NCBI GenBank assembly: GCA_024235695.1
Contig: JACKLX010000024.1
Location: 1-41,414 of the forward strand
Length of the DNA: 41,414 bases
Source: Accumulibacter sp.
GTDB lineage: Bacteria > Pseudomonadota > Gammaproteobacteria > Burkholderiales > Rhodocyclaceae
Direction: 5' to 3'
A program made the position numbers and the translations under genes. The notes below the pieces were generated by a model. That model did no database searches and was not told where the DNA came from. It worked only from the letters and a program-made list of their open reading frames with translations. Shown here piece by piece: positions 1 to 10,200 of this stretch; the first letter of the stretch is position 1; the number at the start of each line of letters is the position of its first letter.

Positions 1-146
1 AACGGTCAACCCGCCTGCCTGGCAGGCGGGGTTGGATCGGCAGGCCATCACTGACACGGCATGTCCGCATGGTCGCCGGAGACGCTTTGCTCGCCCGGTA
101 CCGCCGGTGAGCTCGGGCGCGTTCCTGTGCGTTGCAGCAGCGCCGT
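1..146. other. Left-edge intergenic DNA downstream of the SapC gene
   Basis: I see no gene in this stretch. The short reading frames crossing it have no ribosome binding site and no recognisable protein. Its only distinct element is the palindrome at 10-30. The next gene in the direction of transcription must begin beyond the window. Confidence 0.6.
10..30. repeat. Perfect GC-rich palindrome, possible terminator or REP-like element
   Basis: Two 10-base arms (cccgcctgcc and ggcaggcggg) are exact reverse complements separated by one base. The element lies about 117 bases past the SapC stop codon. It could fold into a very stable hairpin in RNA from either strand. No T-run follows the stem on either strand, so it is not a textbook intrinsic terminator. 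A dispersed REP-type palindrome or an RNA 3'-end stabiliser fits equally well. Confidence 0.5.
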
Positions 147-1004
147 TCAGCCGTCCGCGGGCGCCTTGCGGCGGCTTCGCTGCCACCCTGGAGCAGCCTT
201 TTCCTCGCCGCCCGGGACGTCAGCCGCGTCGGCCTCGGCTGAGGCTGCGTCGGCGGTGGGCGCGCCCTTGTCGGCGCCGGTGCCGATCAAGCGATCCTTG
301 ACCTCGTTGAAATTTCCCATCGACGCAAGATGCAGGTAGAGCAGTTCGAGTTCGTCGTTGCGCGCGAGTTTCTCCAGCGTCGCGCCGTCGAGCGCCCGCA
401 GCTTTTCCCGGTTGACGGCCAGGAAACTGCCCATCGTGATCTGCTCGCCGGAGGGCGTCGTCACGTTGGCCTGCATCGGCTGCAGCAGTTGCAGCTCCTT
501 GAGGCGGCGGCCGAACAGCCGGGTACGCTCGAGGTGCCCCTGGAACTCCTTGAGAAAGGTGAGCACCTTGTCGACGTAGGGCGTCGGCTTGTCGTCGTCG
601 CCGAAGAGGCGGCTGCCGCGGCCCTCGCGGTTGAAGCCTGGATGCGACTCGTCGATGCACAGCGTCAGCATCTTGCGATCCGCGCTGGACGAGAAGACGA
701 ACGGGTAACGCCGAATGAACGCCGGAATGTATTTGGCATTCCACCTGTCGCCGGACGTCAGGTAAAGGTTCTGATCCCTGAGCGCCCCCAGCACCACCAC
801 CGGCATCACACTGTCTTCGCCATCGGCGGTGAACACGATCGCGTATTCCGCCGACGCGCGCGGAAACTCGACCGCCATCAGCGGCACGGCGCTGACGCCG
901 GCACTGAAGGCGTAGCTGCCGCTCGCCTCGACGGAGGCGTCGGCATGGCGCGTCGCCGACACGGGCACTGCCGTCTCGTAGATCAGTAATTGCTTCTTGG
1001 ACAC
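147..1004 (-). CDS. SapC family protein
   Basis: A 285-residue protein starting at GTG. Its sequence follows the SapC family pattern: VPL near residue 40, the aromatic motif AEYAIVF, then VVLG..RDQNLYL, then W...YIPAFIRRYPFVF, then LCIDE, GSRLFG, a long helical segment around FLKEFQGHLERT, and a final LYLHLASMGNF. The last 45 residues or so are Ala-, Asp- and Gly-rich and look disordered. The family is named after a gene next to the S-layer exporter genes of Campylobacter fetus; its biochemical role is not established. There is no signal peptide, so it is probably cytoplasmic. It lies 113 bases downstream of the giant gene on the same strand with no clear terminator between, which suggests co-transcription and an accessory role for the giant protein (inference). 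The GTG start is chosen because an optimal ribosome binding site lies just upstream. Confidence 0.9.
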   Translation of the reverse strand: MSKKQLLIYETAVPVSATRHADASVEASGSYAFSAGVSAVPLMAVEFPRASAEYAIVFTADGEDSVMPVVVLGALRDQNLYLTSGDRWNAKYIPAFIRRYPFVFSSSADRKMLTLCIDESHPGFNREGRGSRLFGDDDKPTPYVDKVLTFLKEFQGHLERTRLFGRRLKELQLLQPMQANVTTPSGEQITMGSFLAVNREKLRALDGATLEKLARNDELELLYLHLASMGNFNEVKDRLIGTGADKGAPTADAASAEADAADVPGGEEKAAPGWQRSRRKAPADG

Positions 1005-1013
1005 GGGGTAGAA

Positions 1014-1024
1014 CTCCTTTCCTT
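1014..1024 (-). promoter_or_regulatory. Strong ribosome binding site of the SapC gene
   Basis: Read on the minus strand, the sequence is AAAGGAAAGGAG followed by nine bases and the GTG codon at 1004. This strong Shine-Dalgarno match fixes the start. It implies that SapC is translated independently of the giant reading frame upstream. Confidence 0.75.
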
Positions 1025-1068
1025 TAGAGTTGCGTCGTACTCCGGCTTGCTTGGGGACAGCTCAGAGA

Positions 1069-1090
1069 CTGTTGCCCGAGAGGGCAGCAG
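1069..1090 (-). promoter_or_regulatory. Hairpin between the giant gene and the SapC gene
   Basis: On the minus strand CTGCTGCCC and GGGCAACAG pair through nine positions with one mismatch around a TCTC loop. The hairpin starts 28 bases after the giant gene's stop codon. No T-run follows, so complete termination is unlikely. It could act as a partial terminator, an RNA processing site or a 3'-end stabiliser that sets the ratio of the two products (inference). Confidence 0.35.
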
Positions 1091-1117
1091 CACTTGCAGA
1101 GCCCTCCGCTGGCTGGA

Positions 1118-1255
1118 TCACTCTTGATCCATTGTAGTCAGGCTCGGCGTGGCGCGGGGCGACGCGTCGACCTGCACGCGGAGCGCCGCGTTGGGGTTGC
1201 GCTTCGCTTCGCTCCTGGCAAGGTGGTTGACGAAGTCACCCAGCCAATCCGACCT
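1118..1255 (-). other. C-terminal tail, possible sorting signal
   Basis: The last 45 residues or so contain DWLGDFVNHLARSEAKRNP, predicted amphipathic and helical, then NAALRVQV and a loose polar end. There is no LPxTG, PEP-CTERM or transmembrane anchor. Its position after the metzincin module suggests a recognition segment for export or anchoring (inference). Confidence 0.35.
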
Positions 1256-4200
1256 GGCGGCCGGGCGCACGACGTCGGCGCCGGACCCCTGGCCGCCCAG
1301 CGATGCCGACCAGTCGATCACCGGCGGCGAGGCCTTGTCGTCGTCTTGCGCCGGGCGCATTGCCAGCGGCGCCGCTGACGCCGCCGAATACGACGGCCAG
1401 TCAAAACCCGACACCGGCAGCGTTGCCGTGCCAGCCACGGGGCCCATTGCCGCGACCGTTCTCACGCCTGCATCGAGCCGTTCGGCCATCGTTCCATCGT
1501 CGGTGTGCCCAAGCCCTGCCGCGTGACCGAGCTCGTGAGCCAGTACGCTCAGCAGATCAATATGCCCGACGGCCGCAGCGCTCGCCGCGAGCAGCGTGTC
1601 GCCTTGAGCGACGAATTCCGCGTCGTCTGCCGGCGTCGTGTCTACGAACCAGCCATGCCCGGCGGCATCGACGTCGACCAGGATGACACCGTCGCGGTAC
1701 TCGCCAAGTTCGAGGCCCGGCAAATCAGTGACCCGTACCTCGATCGTGCCCAGCGCAGCCCTTTCCGGGCTGTCGAGATCCATCCGGCGCAGCGCCTCGT
1801 CGACCATCGCCTGCAAGTCGAGATCGGCCAGCGGCGCCGCCGTGTCGGCGGCATCGCCTGCGCTGGCCGCCAGCAGGGACTGCCCGCCCGGCAGGAAGAA
1901 GGGGTCGTTGGTCTTCACCGCCACGTCGTCGAAGCTGGCATTGCCCGAGCGGCTCAGCAGCCCGAAGCGGCCATCGATCGTCACCGCATTGAACGCCCAG
2001 CTGGCGCCGAAGCCACCGTCAACCACCAGGCTGACGGTCGTGCCCTTCAGGGTGACCGTCAGCGTGTGCTCAACGCCGGCGCTCATGGTGCGCAGGGAAC
2101 GCGCATCGATGACGTAGCCCGCACGCGCCGTGTGGTGGCCGATCTGGATCTCGCCAGCCTGCACGTCGATCGCGACGAACTTGAAGTCGTCGTCCGAGTA
2201 GCGGTCGAACACGAAGCCCGCCGTGCCGTCCGTGCTGACCTTGCCGCCGAGTTCGAGCCAGGAGTTGGCCTGCAGCACCGGCGCGCCGATGTCGGCCAGG
2301 CTCAACGCTGGCGTCTGCCCGGGCGCGGCGCTGCCCTTGTGGACGCCATTGGCGGTCGTCCAATTGCCGACCGTGGCGGCACCGAAGACCGGCGCTGCGC
2401 CCGTGCTGAAGTCCGACATCGACTGGTAGGTGACTGCCGGCGGCAGTATCTGCAGCGCGAAGTTGTCGAACTTGCCCTTCGCCTGGTCGGAGCCGAAACC
2501 GTACGCGCCGTAATTGAAGGCGTAGGTCACGCCTTCGATCACACGCGCAGCGTAGGTGTGCGAGAAGACGGCGCTGTTGTCAGCCAGGAGCGTCGCCGTG
2601 GTGCCGTTCAGCGCCAGCAGCAGGTTGAAGGTCTTGCCGTACTTCAGACCACCTTGGACTGATCCCTGGGTATCGACGATCCATCCGCTGGCATCGCGGT
2701 GGCCCATCACCAGCTTGTTGGTCGAGATGTCCAGGCCGGCGAACTTGAAGTCCTGTTCGTTCTGGTAGTCGAAGATCAGGTAGGCATTGGCCTTCCAGCC
2801 GCCGGTGGGCTTGTTCACCGTGACGCTCGCCGCGAGCTCGAAGTAGATGGGCAGTTGTTGCGGCTCGAACACCGCAACTGCGTCGCCGCTGTTGGACGTC
2901 GCTGTGACGGTCAAGGAACCGCCGGAGACGCCGAACACGCCGCTGTCGGTCGAGAAGCCCTGCATACGGCCGTTGTTGAAGTTGGCCGTGCGCAGCACGT
3001 CGCGCGCGCCACCGGGGATGTTGCCCGGCTGCGGATCGTCTGGCGCGCCGGTCTGGTCCTGCCAGTCGGAATCCTGCTGGCGCACCAGTCCGACTTCACC
3101 CGACGGCTCGCCGTTGCGCGCCTCGCCCTCGCCGGTGTCGCCGAAGCGCGTCGGGTCGGCGCCGTCGCTGGCCGACAGGTCGTACAGGAACTCGGCGATC
3201 TGCGGTTGCAGCGCGCGGCTGACGGTGCCCAGGCCGAAGGGTGCGAAGGGCACCACGTAGCTGTTGAACTCGCCGGCCCAGTCGATCAGTCGGTCGCCGC
3301 CGGTATTGGCGATCAGTACATCGCGGCCGGCGCCACCGAAGGCGCGGTCCTCGTAGCTGACCGCCGTCTCCGCGCTACCGCCCTCGCCGCCATCGGCGCC
3401 GATGAGATCGTCGTCGGCATTCAGCAGGTCGTCGCCGTAGCCGCCGTAGAGATTGTCCCGCCCCGTGCCACCGACGATCCAGTCGTTGCCCAGATCGCCG
3501 AACAGCGCGTCGTTGCCGTCGGAGAAAGCGGCGACCGTCTGGCCGCCAACCGTGGCCGAGCCCGCTGCAGCCCCCTCGCCGGCCGAGAAGTTCAGCAGCC
3601 ACTCCACGCCGCTGCCGTCGCGGGTCGCGGCCCCGGTGGCGGCGTCGATCATGACCTTGCGGCGCGGGAAGTACTCGTCGTAGAGCGCAAACTCGGCCGC
3701 GCGCACAGCCTCGAAACGCAGCAGGTCGCCAGGGTTGAAAGGCCGCTCGAAGTCGCTGCGGATGACGCCGTCGATGGTGGCGTTCAGCGCGTAGGCGACG
3801 GGCAGGGCCTCCGCCCCCGACAGCCCGTCATCGCCGACGCCGCCGTGCACGAAGTCGTCGCCCAGGCCGCCGAAGAGCAGGTCGTCGCTGTCGCTGGCGG
3901 GGAAGTGCGGGTCGCTGTTCGACGGATCAACGTTGAATGGCGTCAGGTTCACCGTCTTCTTCAACGCACCGGTGACGTTGATGGTTGCCTGTTGGACCTT
4001 GCCCGCCGTCTTGATCGCCAGGTCGCGCTGATCGTCGGGCAGCCACGCCACGCCTGCCAGCGGCTCGCCGCCGGCCGTGCCGTTGCGGCTGCTAACGATG
4101 CGACCGTCGTCGCCGAGCAGGCCGTCGATGCCCGTGCCACCGGACATCCAGTCGTTGCCGGTGCCGCCGATCAGGTCGTCGTCGCCGGCGTCGCCGAAGA

Positions 4201-7200
4201 TGACGTCGTCGCCGACCTGGCCGTAGACCGTATCGTCGCCGGATTCGCCATGCACCTCGTCGCCAGCACCGATGTCCAGAGCCGCATCGGGATCGTAGCT
4301 GAGGCCCCCCTGCGTGTAATCGAGCAACTCCACGGCACGCGGGATGATCTTGAGGCCATCGTCGTAGCCACTTGCACCCAGCACGCCGTTGTAGGCCGCG
4401 CTGTCGTAGTTGAAAGTCAGGTACCCGCCACCCTCGACGCCGTCGACACCGACTAGCCGGTAGATGTTGGCGTTGTCGGCCGCGATGGTGTCGGCGTCCC
4501 GTGCGTGCCGGTCGTCGACCGCTTCATTGCGCCCCACGTCAGTGCCGGCGCCGCCGAACAGGATGTCGCGCCCGTCGGGCCGCTGGCTGCGTTCGGTCAG
4601 ACCGAACAGGCTGGAGCTGCCACCGACGATGTCGTCCTGGCCCAGGTTGCCGAAGACCACGTCGTCGCCGCCGTTGCCCTCGATGTAGTCGTCACCGTCG
4701 GTCAACTCGTTCTCGACCGACCCCGTGATGAACAGCGCCTGATCGGCGCCGGTTGCCCGTGTCGCGACGACCGTGCGCACCAGCGTGCCGTCGACCTCGA
4801 CGTCGCCGATGCTGCCATCCCCCTGGATCACGTCGTTGCCAAGCTGGCCGAAAATCCGGTCATCGTCGGCGCCGCCGGCGATGTAGTCATCACCGAAGCG
4901 ATCGAGCGGTGTGCTGACCAGAGCGTCGTTCGCCACCCGGAGGTCGTTCTCGACATGGTCGAGCAGCACGATCACCCGTTGCTGCCTCGACACGCCAAGC
5001 AGATTGAGCGTCGGGTCGGGCTGGTAGTCACCCGACACCAGGGCCAGACCGTCGTTGCCCTCGTCAAAGACGCCGCCGATCGTAGCCCCCGCGGTCGTGC
5101 CGTAGATCTGCGAGCCGATCAGGCTGCGGTGGCGGGCGTCGGACGTGTCCACCTGCCGATAGATCGACGCGTTGTCACCGGCGATCACGTCCTTGCCTGC
5201 CCCGCCGTCGATCTGGTCGCCGGTATCCAGGCCGCCTTCGACGTTGTGGCCGCCGATAAGGTCGTCGTCGCCGTCGCCGCCGTAGATCGTGTCCGAACCC
5301 TGCTGACCAAGCACGACGTCGTGGCCGGCACCGGCGTAGATCAGGTCATCGTCGCCGGCGTCCGGATCGTTGTAGTCCATCGAGACGAAGGTGATCGGGC
5401 CACCGGACAGCAGCGGGAAGTCCAGCGTGTCGATGACGACGCCGACCGCCGTGACGGTGCCCTGATCGCCGAAGACGAGGTCGTGGCCGGCGCCGCTGTG
5501 CACCGTGTCGCGGCCACCACCCGCGATGACGAGGTCGTTGCCCGATCCCGTCCGCAGGTCGTCGGCGCCGCGGTCACCGTCATCGTTCGCGGTGATCGAG
5601 GTGACCACGCCGATCGGGAAGCGCTGCGCCGCCCACGGGTTGGTGGATACGTTGACCGTCGCTGCAGAGAGCTTGCCGCTGTCCCCCAGCACGACGTTCT
5701 GGCCGTCACCCGCATCGACAATGTCGCCGAAGCGCCCGCCGATCACGATGTCGTTGCCGGCACCCGTCGCCACGGTGTCGTTTCCGCCGCGGTCGTCGGT
5801 CGACAGGCTCTCGATCAGGTCGAGATCGCCGTTCGCCCGATAGTCGAGGCGCCCGTCGTCGCCGAGCACGATATCCGCGCCCGCGCCGCTCGTGACCGTG
5901 TCGGCCCCAAAGCCGCCGACCACGATGTTGGCGCCGTCGCCGACATCGATCCGGTCGTCGCCGCCGAGATCGTGCTCGGTCGACAGCAGCAACTGGATAC
6001 GGCCCTGCACGTCCCACGTCACCCGGCCGTTGTCGCCGAACACGATGTCGTCGCCCGTGCTCACGGCTTGTTCGGGTTCAGTCCCATCGCGCGCCAGCTG
6101 GTTCACCCGGTCATCGCCCAGGCCGGCCAGCACGATGTTGCGCGTGTCGCCAACACCGCTGACGATCACATCGCCCGCCCCGTGGTTGCCATCCGGGTCG
6201 CCGGTACTGGCCTCGGTGAGGACCGCCGCGCCGGACCCATTCGTGGTGAACTGGAAGAAGCCGTTGTCACCCAAGATAAGATCGGCGTCGCCGCCGGTTT
6301 CGATGATATCGGCACCGTACCCGCCGAGCACGATGTTCTCGCCGTCACCCACCCGGATGTCGTCGTCGGCGCCCAGCGCTCGATTGGTCGTCTCGAAGCG
6401 CTTGTAGACGCCTGTCGCGGTCCAGTCGATCCGGCCGTTGTCGCCGATCACCCGGTCGGCGCCGCCGCCGGCGGTCACCGTGTCCATGCCGACACCGGCC
6501 AGGATCAGGTTGTCGCCCTCACCCGCCGTGATCGTGTCGCCGCCGCCGGTCGCGTTGACGGTGTCGGTCGTCTTCGCCCACAGCAGCTGCGTCGTACCCC
6601 CGGTGTAGGTCACCTCCCCGTTGTCGCCGAGCACGATGTCCGCGCCCGCGCCGGTCGTGACCGTGTCGGCCCCAAAGCCGCCGACCACGATGTTGGCGCC
6701 GTCGCCGACGTCGATCCAGTCGCTGCCGCCCTGCGCCGGCAGCGTGGACGCAAAGTCGGTGAGCAGCCCGGCCGTGTCCCAGTTCACGACGCCGTTGTCG
6801 CCGATGACGATGTCGTCGCCGCTGCTGGCTGATCCGATCGGATCGGAGAAGCCGACGCGCGTCGGCGCATTCACGCGGTCGGCGCCCAGGCCCGCCAGCA
6901 CGATGTTGCGCGTCGAGCCGCCGCCAGTGAGGATGACGTCGAGGTCGCCCGTCCCGCCCAGGCTCTGCTCGTCGTCCGTCGTCTCGGCCCGCGCGAGCCG
7001 CGTGACGCTGGCGGTGGTCGTAAAGGTGAACTTGCCGTTGTCGCCCAGGATCAGGTCCGCGCCCAGCCCCATGACGATGGTGTCGGAGCCGAAGCCGCCG
7101 AGCACGATGTTGTCCCAGCCGGCCGGATTGGTCACCGCGTTCGCACCGGCGCTGATGCGGTCGTCGCCACCGTCGCCGATCTCGATGGTCTCGATCACGC

Positions 7201-10200
7201 CGAAGGTCATCGGGACGCCGCTGAACAGCGGCGCATCCTCAATGGCCGCCGTCACACGGCCGCTGTCGCCGATCACCAGATTCGCGCCGTCACCGGCAAC
7301 GATGATGTCGCCGAAGCGGCCGCCGATGATGACGTCGTCGCCGCCAGCGGTGGTGATCTGGTCCTCGCCACCGTAGTCCCTTGTCGAGCGGCTCTCGATC
7401 AGGTCGATGTCGGTCAGGTCGCCATCGATCGCGTAGTCGATGATGCCGTGGTCGCCCAGGATGATGTTGTCGCCGCCGACGTCCCCGATGACGTCGCCCT
7501 GATGGCCGCCCAGGATGATGTCGTTGCCGGACCCGCCGTGGATCGTGTCGACGCCGCCGTCGCTTTCGCGCGTGGTCTCGATGCGCTCGATGAGTGCCAC
7601 CGATGTTTCGATCCGGCGCGTGCCTTCGGCCAGGGTGATGATGCCGTGGTCGCCGAGCAGGATGTCGTTGTCGTTGCCGCCGTAGAGGAAATCGGCGCCA
7701 GGGGTCGGCGTAGTGTGCACGACGAACATCGAGGCCACGTTGGCCAGATCGGTGCCGCTGGTACCGAAGGGGTTCTGCTGATCCTGCGCGAACAGTGCCA
7801 GGCTGACGTTGAACGACGCATCACCGTAGATGTGGTCTTCGCCGGCCTCGCCGCGGATGGTGTCGCCACCGGCGCCGCCGGCCAATTGGTCACTGCCCTG
7901 GCTGCCGGTGATGGCGTCGTCGCCCGCCCCGCCGTAGACCACGATGCCGACGAAGCCGTCGCCCTTCGCAGCCATTCCGGACGCGTCGATCGTGTCGGCA
8001 CCCGGGTTGTTGAAGCGCGTGCCGTGGATCGCACTGGTCGGCCCGCCGTTGCTGTAGCGCAGGCCGTCCTCGGTAGTGTCGCCATAGACCACCAGGGCGC
8101 CATGGCCGCGGTCGGTGACGATGAAGCTGTCGCTGCCGCCACCGCCGTGCATCGCGGTGATCGTCGGCGAATCGCCCTCAACGTCATTCTTCTCGTCACG
8201 GTCGCCGGTGTCGGCGATGCGCAAGGTCTCGTCGCCCTTGCCGAGCAGCAGCTCGACGGTCTCGAAGCCGTTGTAGGTGATGCCGCCGCCGTAGTAGACG
8301 AGTTTCGGCTCGTCGACACTGCCTTCGTCCACCACCCGGTCGCCGCCCATCTCGAAGCCGGTCAGCGCGAGGCCGGCATTGGCTATCGCGTTGTCGTCAC
8401 TGTCCTTGGTGCGGTAGAACAGGTCGCCCTGGTCCGAGTCGGCGTTGTCGGTGTGGAAGACGTTCAGGACATCGATGTCCGCCGATTCGTCGGTGTCCAC
8501 GCCGCTGCTGCCGGTCGCGTCGTCGTCGATCTCGCCGGGCAGCAGCACGACCGTGGCCAGGCCGCGCGGCACGCCCGCACCGACGCCGCCTTCGATGATC
8601 AGCGGGCCGCGGATGCGGTCGAGGTTCTGCGCCTGCGGTGCGAACGCCTTGCTGTTGCGCAGCGAGTCCGGCACCACGAAGTCCGGGTTGGCGGCGACAT
8701 CGATATCGACCCAGCCGTTCCAGTTGGCATCGGTGAAGGTGAGGCTGTACTCGAAGTACTCTGCGCCTGCAGCTTCATCGACCGTGGCAAAGCCGTCCGC
8801 GGTGCTGAGCATCGTCGACGTGTCGGTGCGCAGCGTCAGCGTCACCGTGGCCGGCGTCTCGTCCGTCGTCCCGGGCGCTCGCGTCAGCCGCACGCGGTAG
8901 CTGTCGCCGCTGCCCCCCTCGACCACGCGGGTGCCGCCGTCGCTCTCCTGCACGATCACGCCCGGGGTCTCGTCGTCGTAGACGGTGGCTTCGAGCTCGG
9001 CAGCCGCCAGCCCCGCGTAGCGCAGGGTTCCGCCATCATTGGTAGCACGTGCCGCCGAGACGGTGTGCGTGATGGTGGACAACTCGACGCCGTCCAGGTC
9101 AGGATCGTCGACCGCCGTAACGTTGACCACCTGCGGTGTCATCCAGTCGCTGTGCGTGAAGGTCAGGGTCGCCGCATTGCCAACGGCGGCCAGCGCAATG
9201 ACCTGTCCATCGGTCCCCAGCGTCACCGTCACCGTCTCGCCGACCGCCGGCGCCGACGTCAGCGCCACCGAGTAGCTGTCGCCGAAGCCCTTGGCACCCT
9301 CCAGCACCTCGGTCAGGCTGTCGGCCTGGCCGTTGTCGCCGAGCGCACGGATGTCCAGCCCTGGCTGGTCGTTGTCGACCACGTCGACGACCATGTCGGC
9401 CACCGCCACGCCGTCGTAGGCCGGATCCTCGCTGATCAGGCTGTGGCTGATCAGCGCCACGCGCGGCCCTTCGGCGGCGTCGTCGTCGATGGCCATCACG
9501 TCGATCTCGAACATCTGGTTCGGATTGCCTTGCTCGAAGGTCAGCACCACGGCGTTCGTGAACGCGCCGTTGCTGCCACCGTTGCTGCCCTTGACGCGCA
9601 GCAGCACGCCGGCGCCCACGCCCGGCAGCTTGCGGTCCGTGCTGCTGATGGCGCCAGCCGACACGGTGAGGTACACCGGGTGGCTAAGCGAGGCCGGCAC
9701 CAGTGCGATGCTGTAGGTCGTGTAGGTCGCGATCGTGCCGTCCTCGGTCACCCGCAGCGGATCGCCCGTCGGCTGGATGTCGAAAAGCGTCGCTCCCGCC
9801 GCCGGAACCACCGTCACGGCGACCCCGTCGACACCCACGCCGTCGTAGCCGAGGTCGCTCGTGCTGCCCAGGCCCTGCGTGATCAGGCCCGAGCGGCCCT
9901 GCAGGTCGTTGCTGACGATCGTGCCCTGCACGTCGCCCATCACCTCGATGGTGTCGTTGCCCAGGCCGCCGATCACGGTCGTGACGATGCCGGCGCCGGT
10001 GCCCAGCACGTAGATGCTGTCGTCGCCTTCCAGCGCGTCCAGTTCCGCCTGCTCGACGTTGTCGAAAGTGACGTTCAGCCCGGCCCCGAAGATGCCATTG
10101 CTGCTGACGACGAAGCGGTCATTGAACGGCGTGCCCAGCACGACCACGGTGTCGAAGCCGGCGCCACCGTCGATGCTTACCGGTGCGTTGATCGCGTAGT

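Larger units (their letters stand above)
5440..7665 (-). repeat. Array of twelve 'GDNG' units
   Basis: Residues about 10391-11133. A signature of hydrophobic-(L/I)GDxG recurs twelve times as GDHG, GDSG, GDNG, GDDG or GDQG, with a spacing of roughly 60-65 residues. It is often followed by an aromatic doublet (FTF, NW, TY, DW, QF, TW, DY). Between signatures lie GGDD..., GDG.N(I/L)V(L/V)GG and GAD strands. The aromatic residues repeat every fourth unit, which reveals a four-unit superrepeat of 255 residues. It looks like an RTX-derived beta-solenoid. Confidence 0.8.

Noticed and set aside
1069-1090. Calling the hairpin between the giant gene and SapC an intrinsic terminator
   Set aside because: No T-run follows the stem and the stem has a mismatch; kept only as a possible regulatory hairpin.
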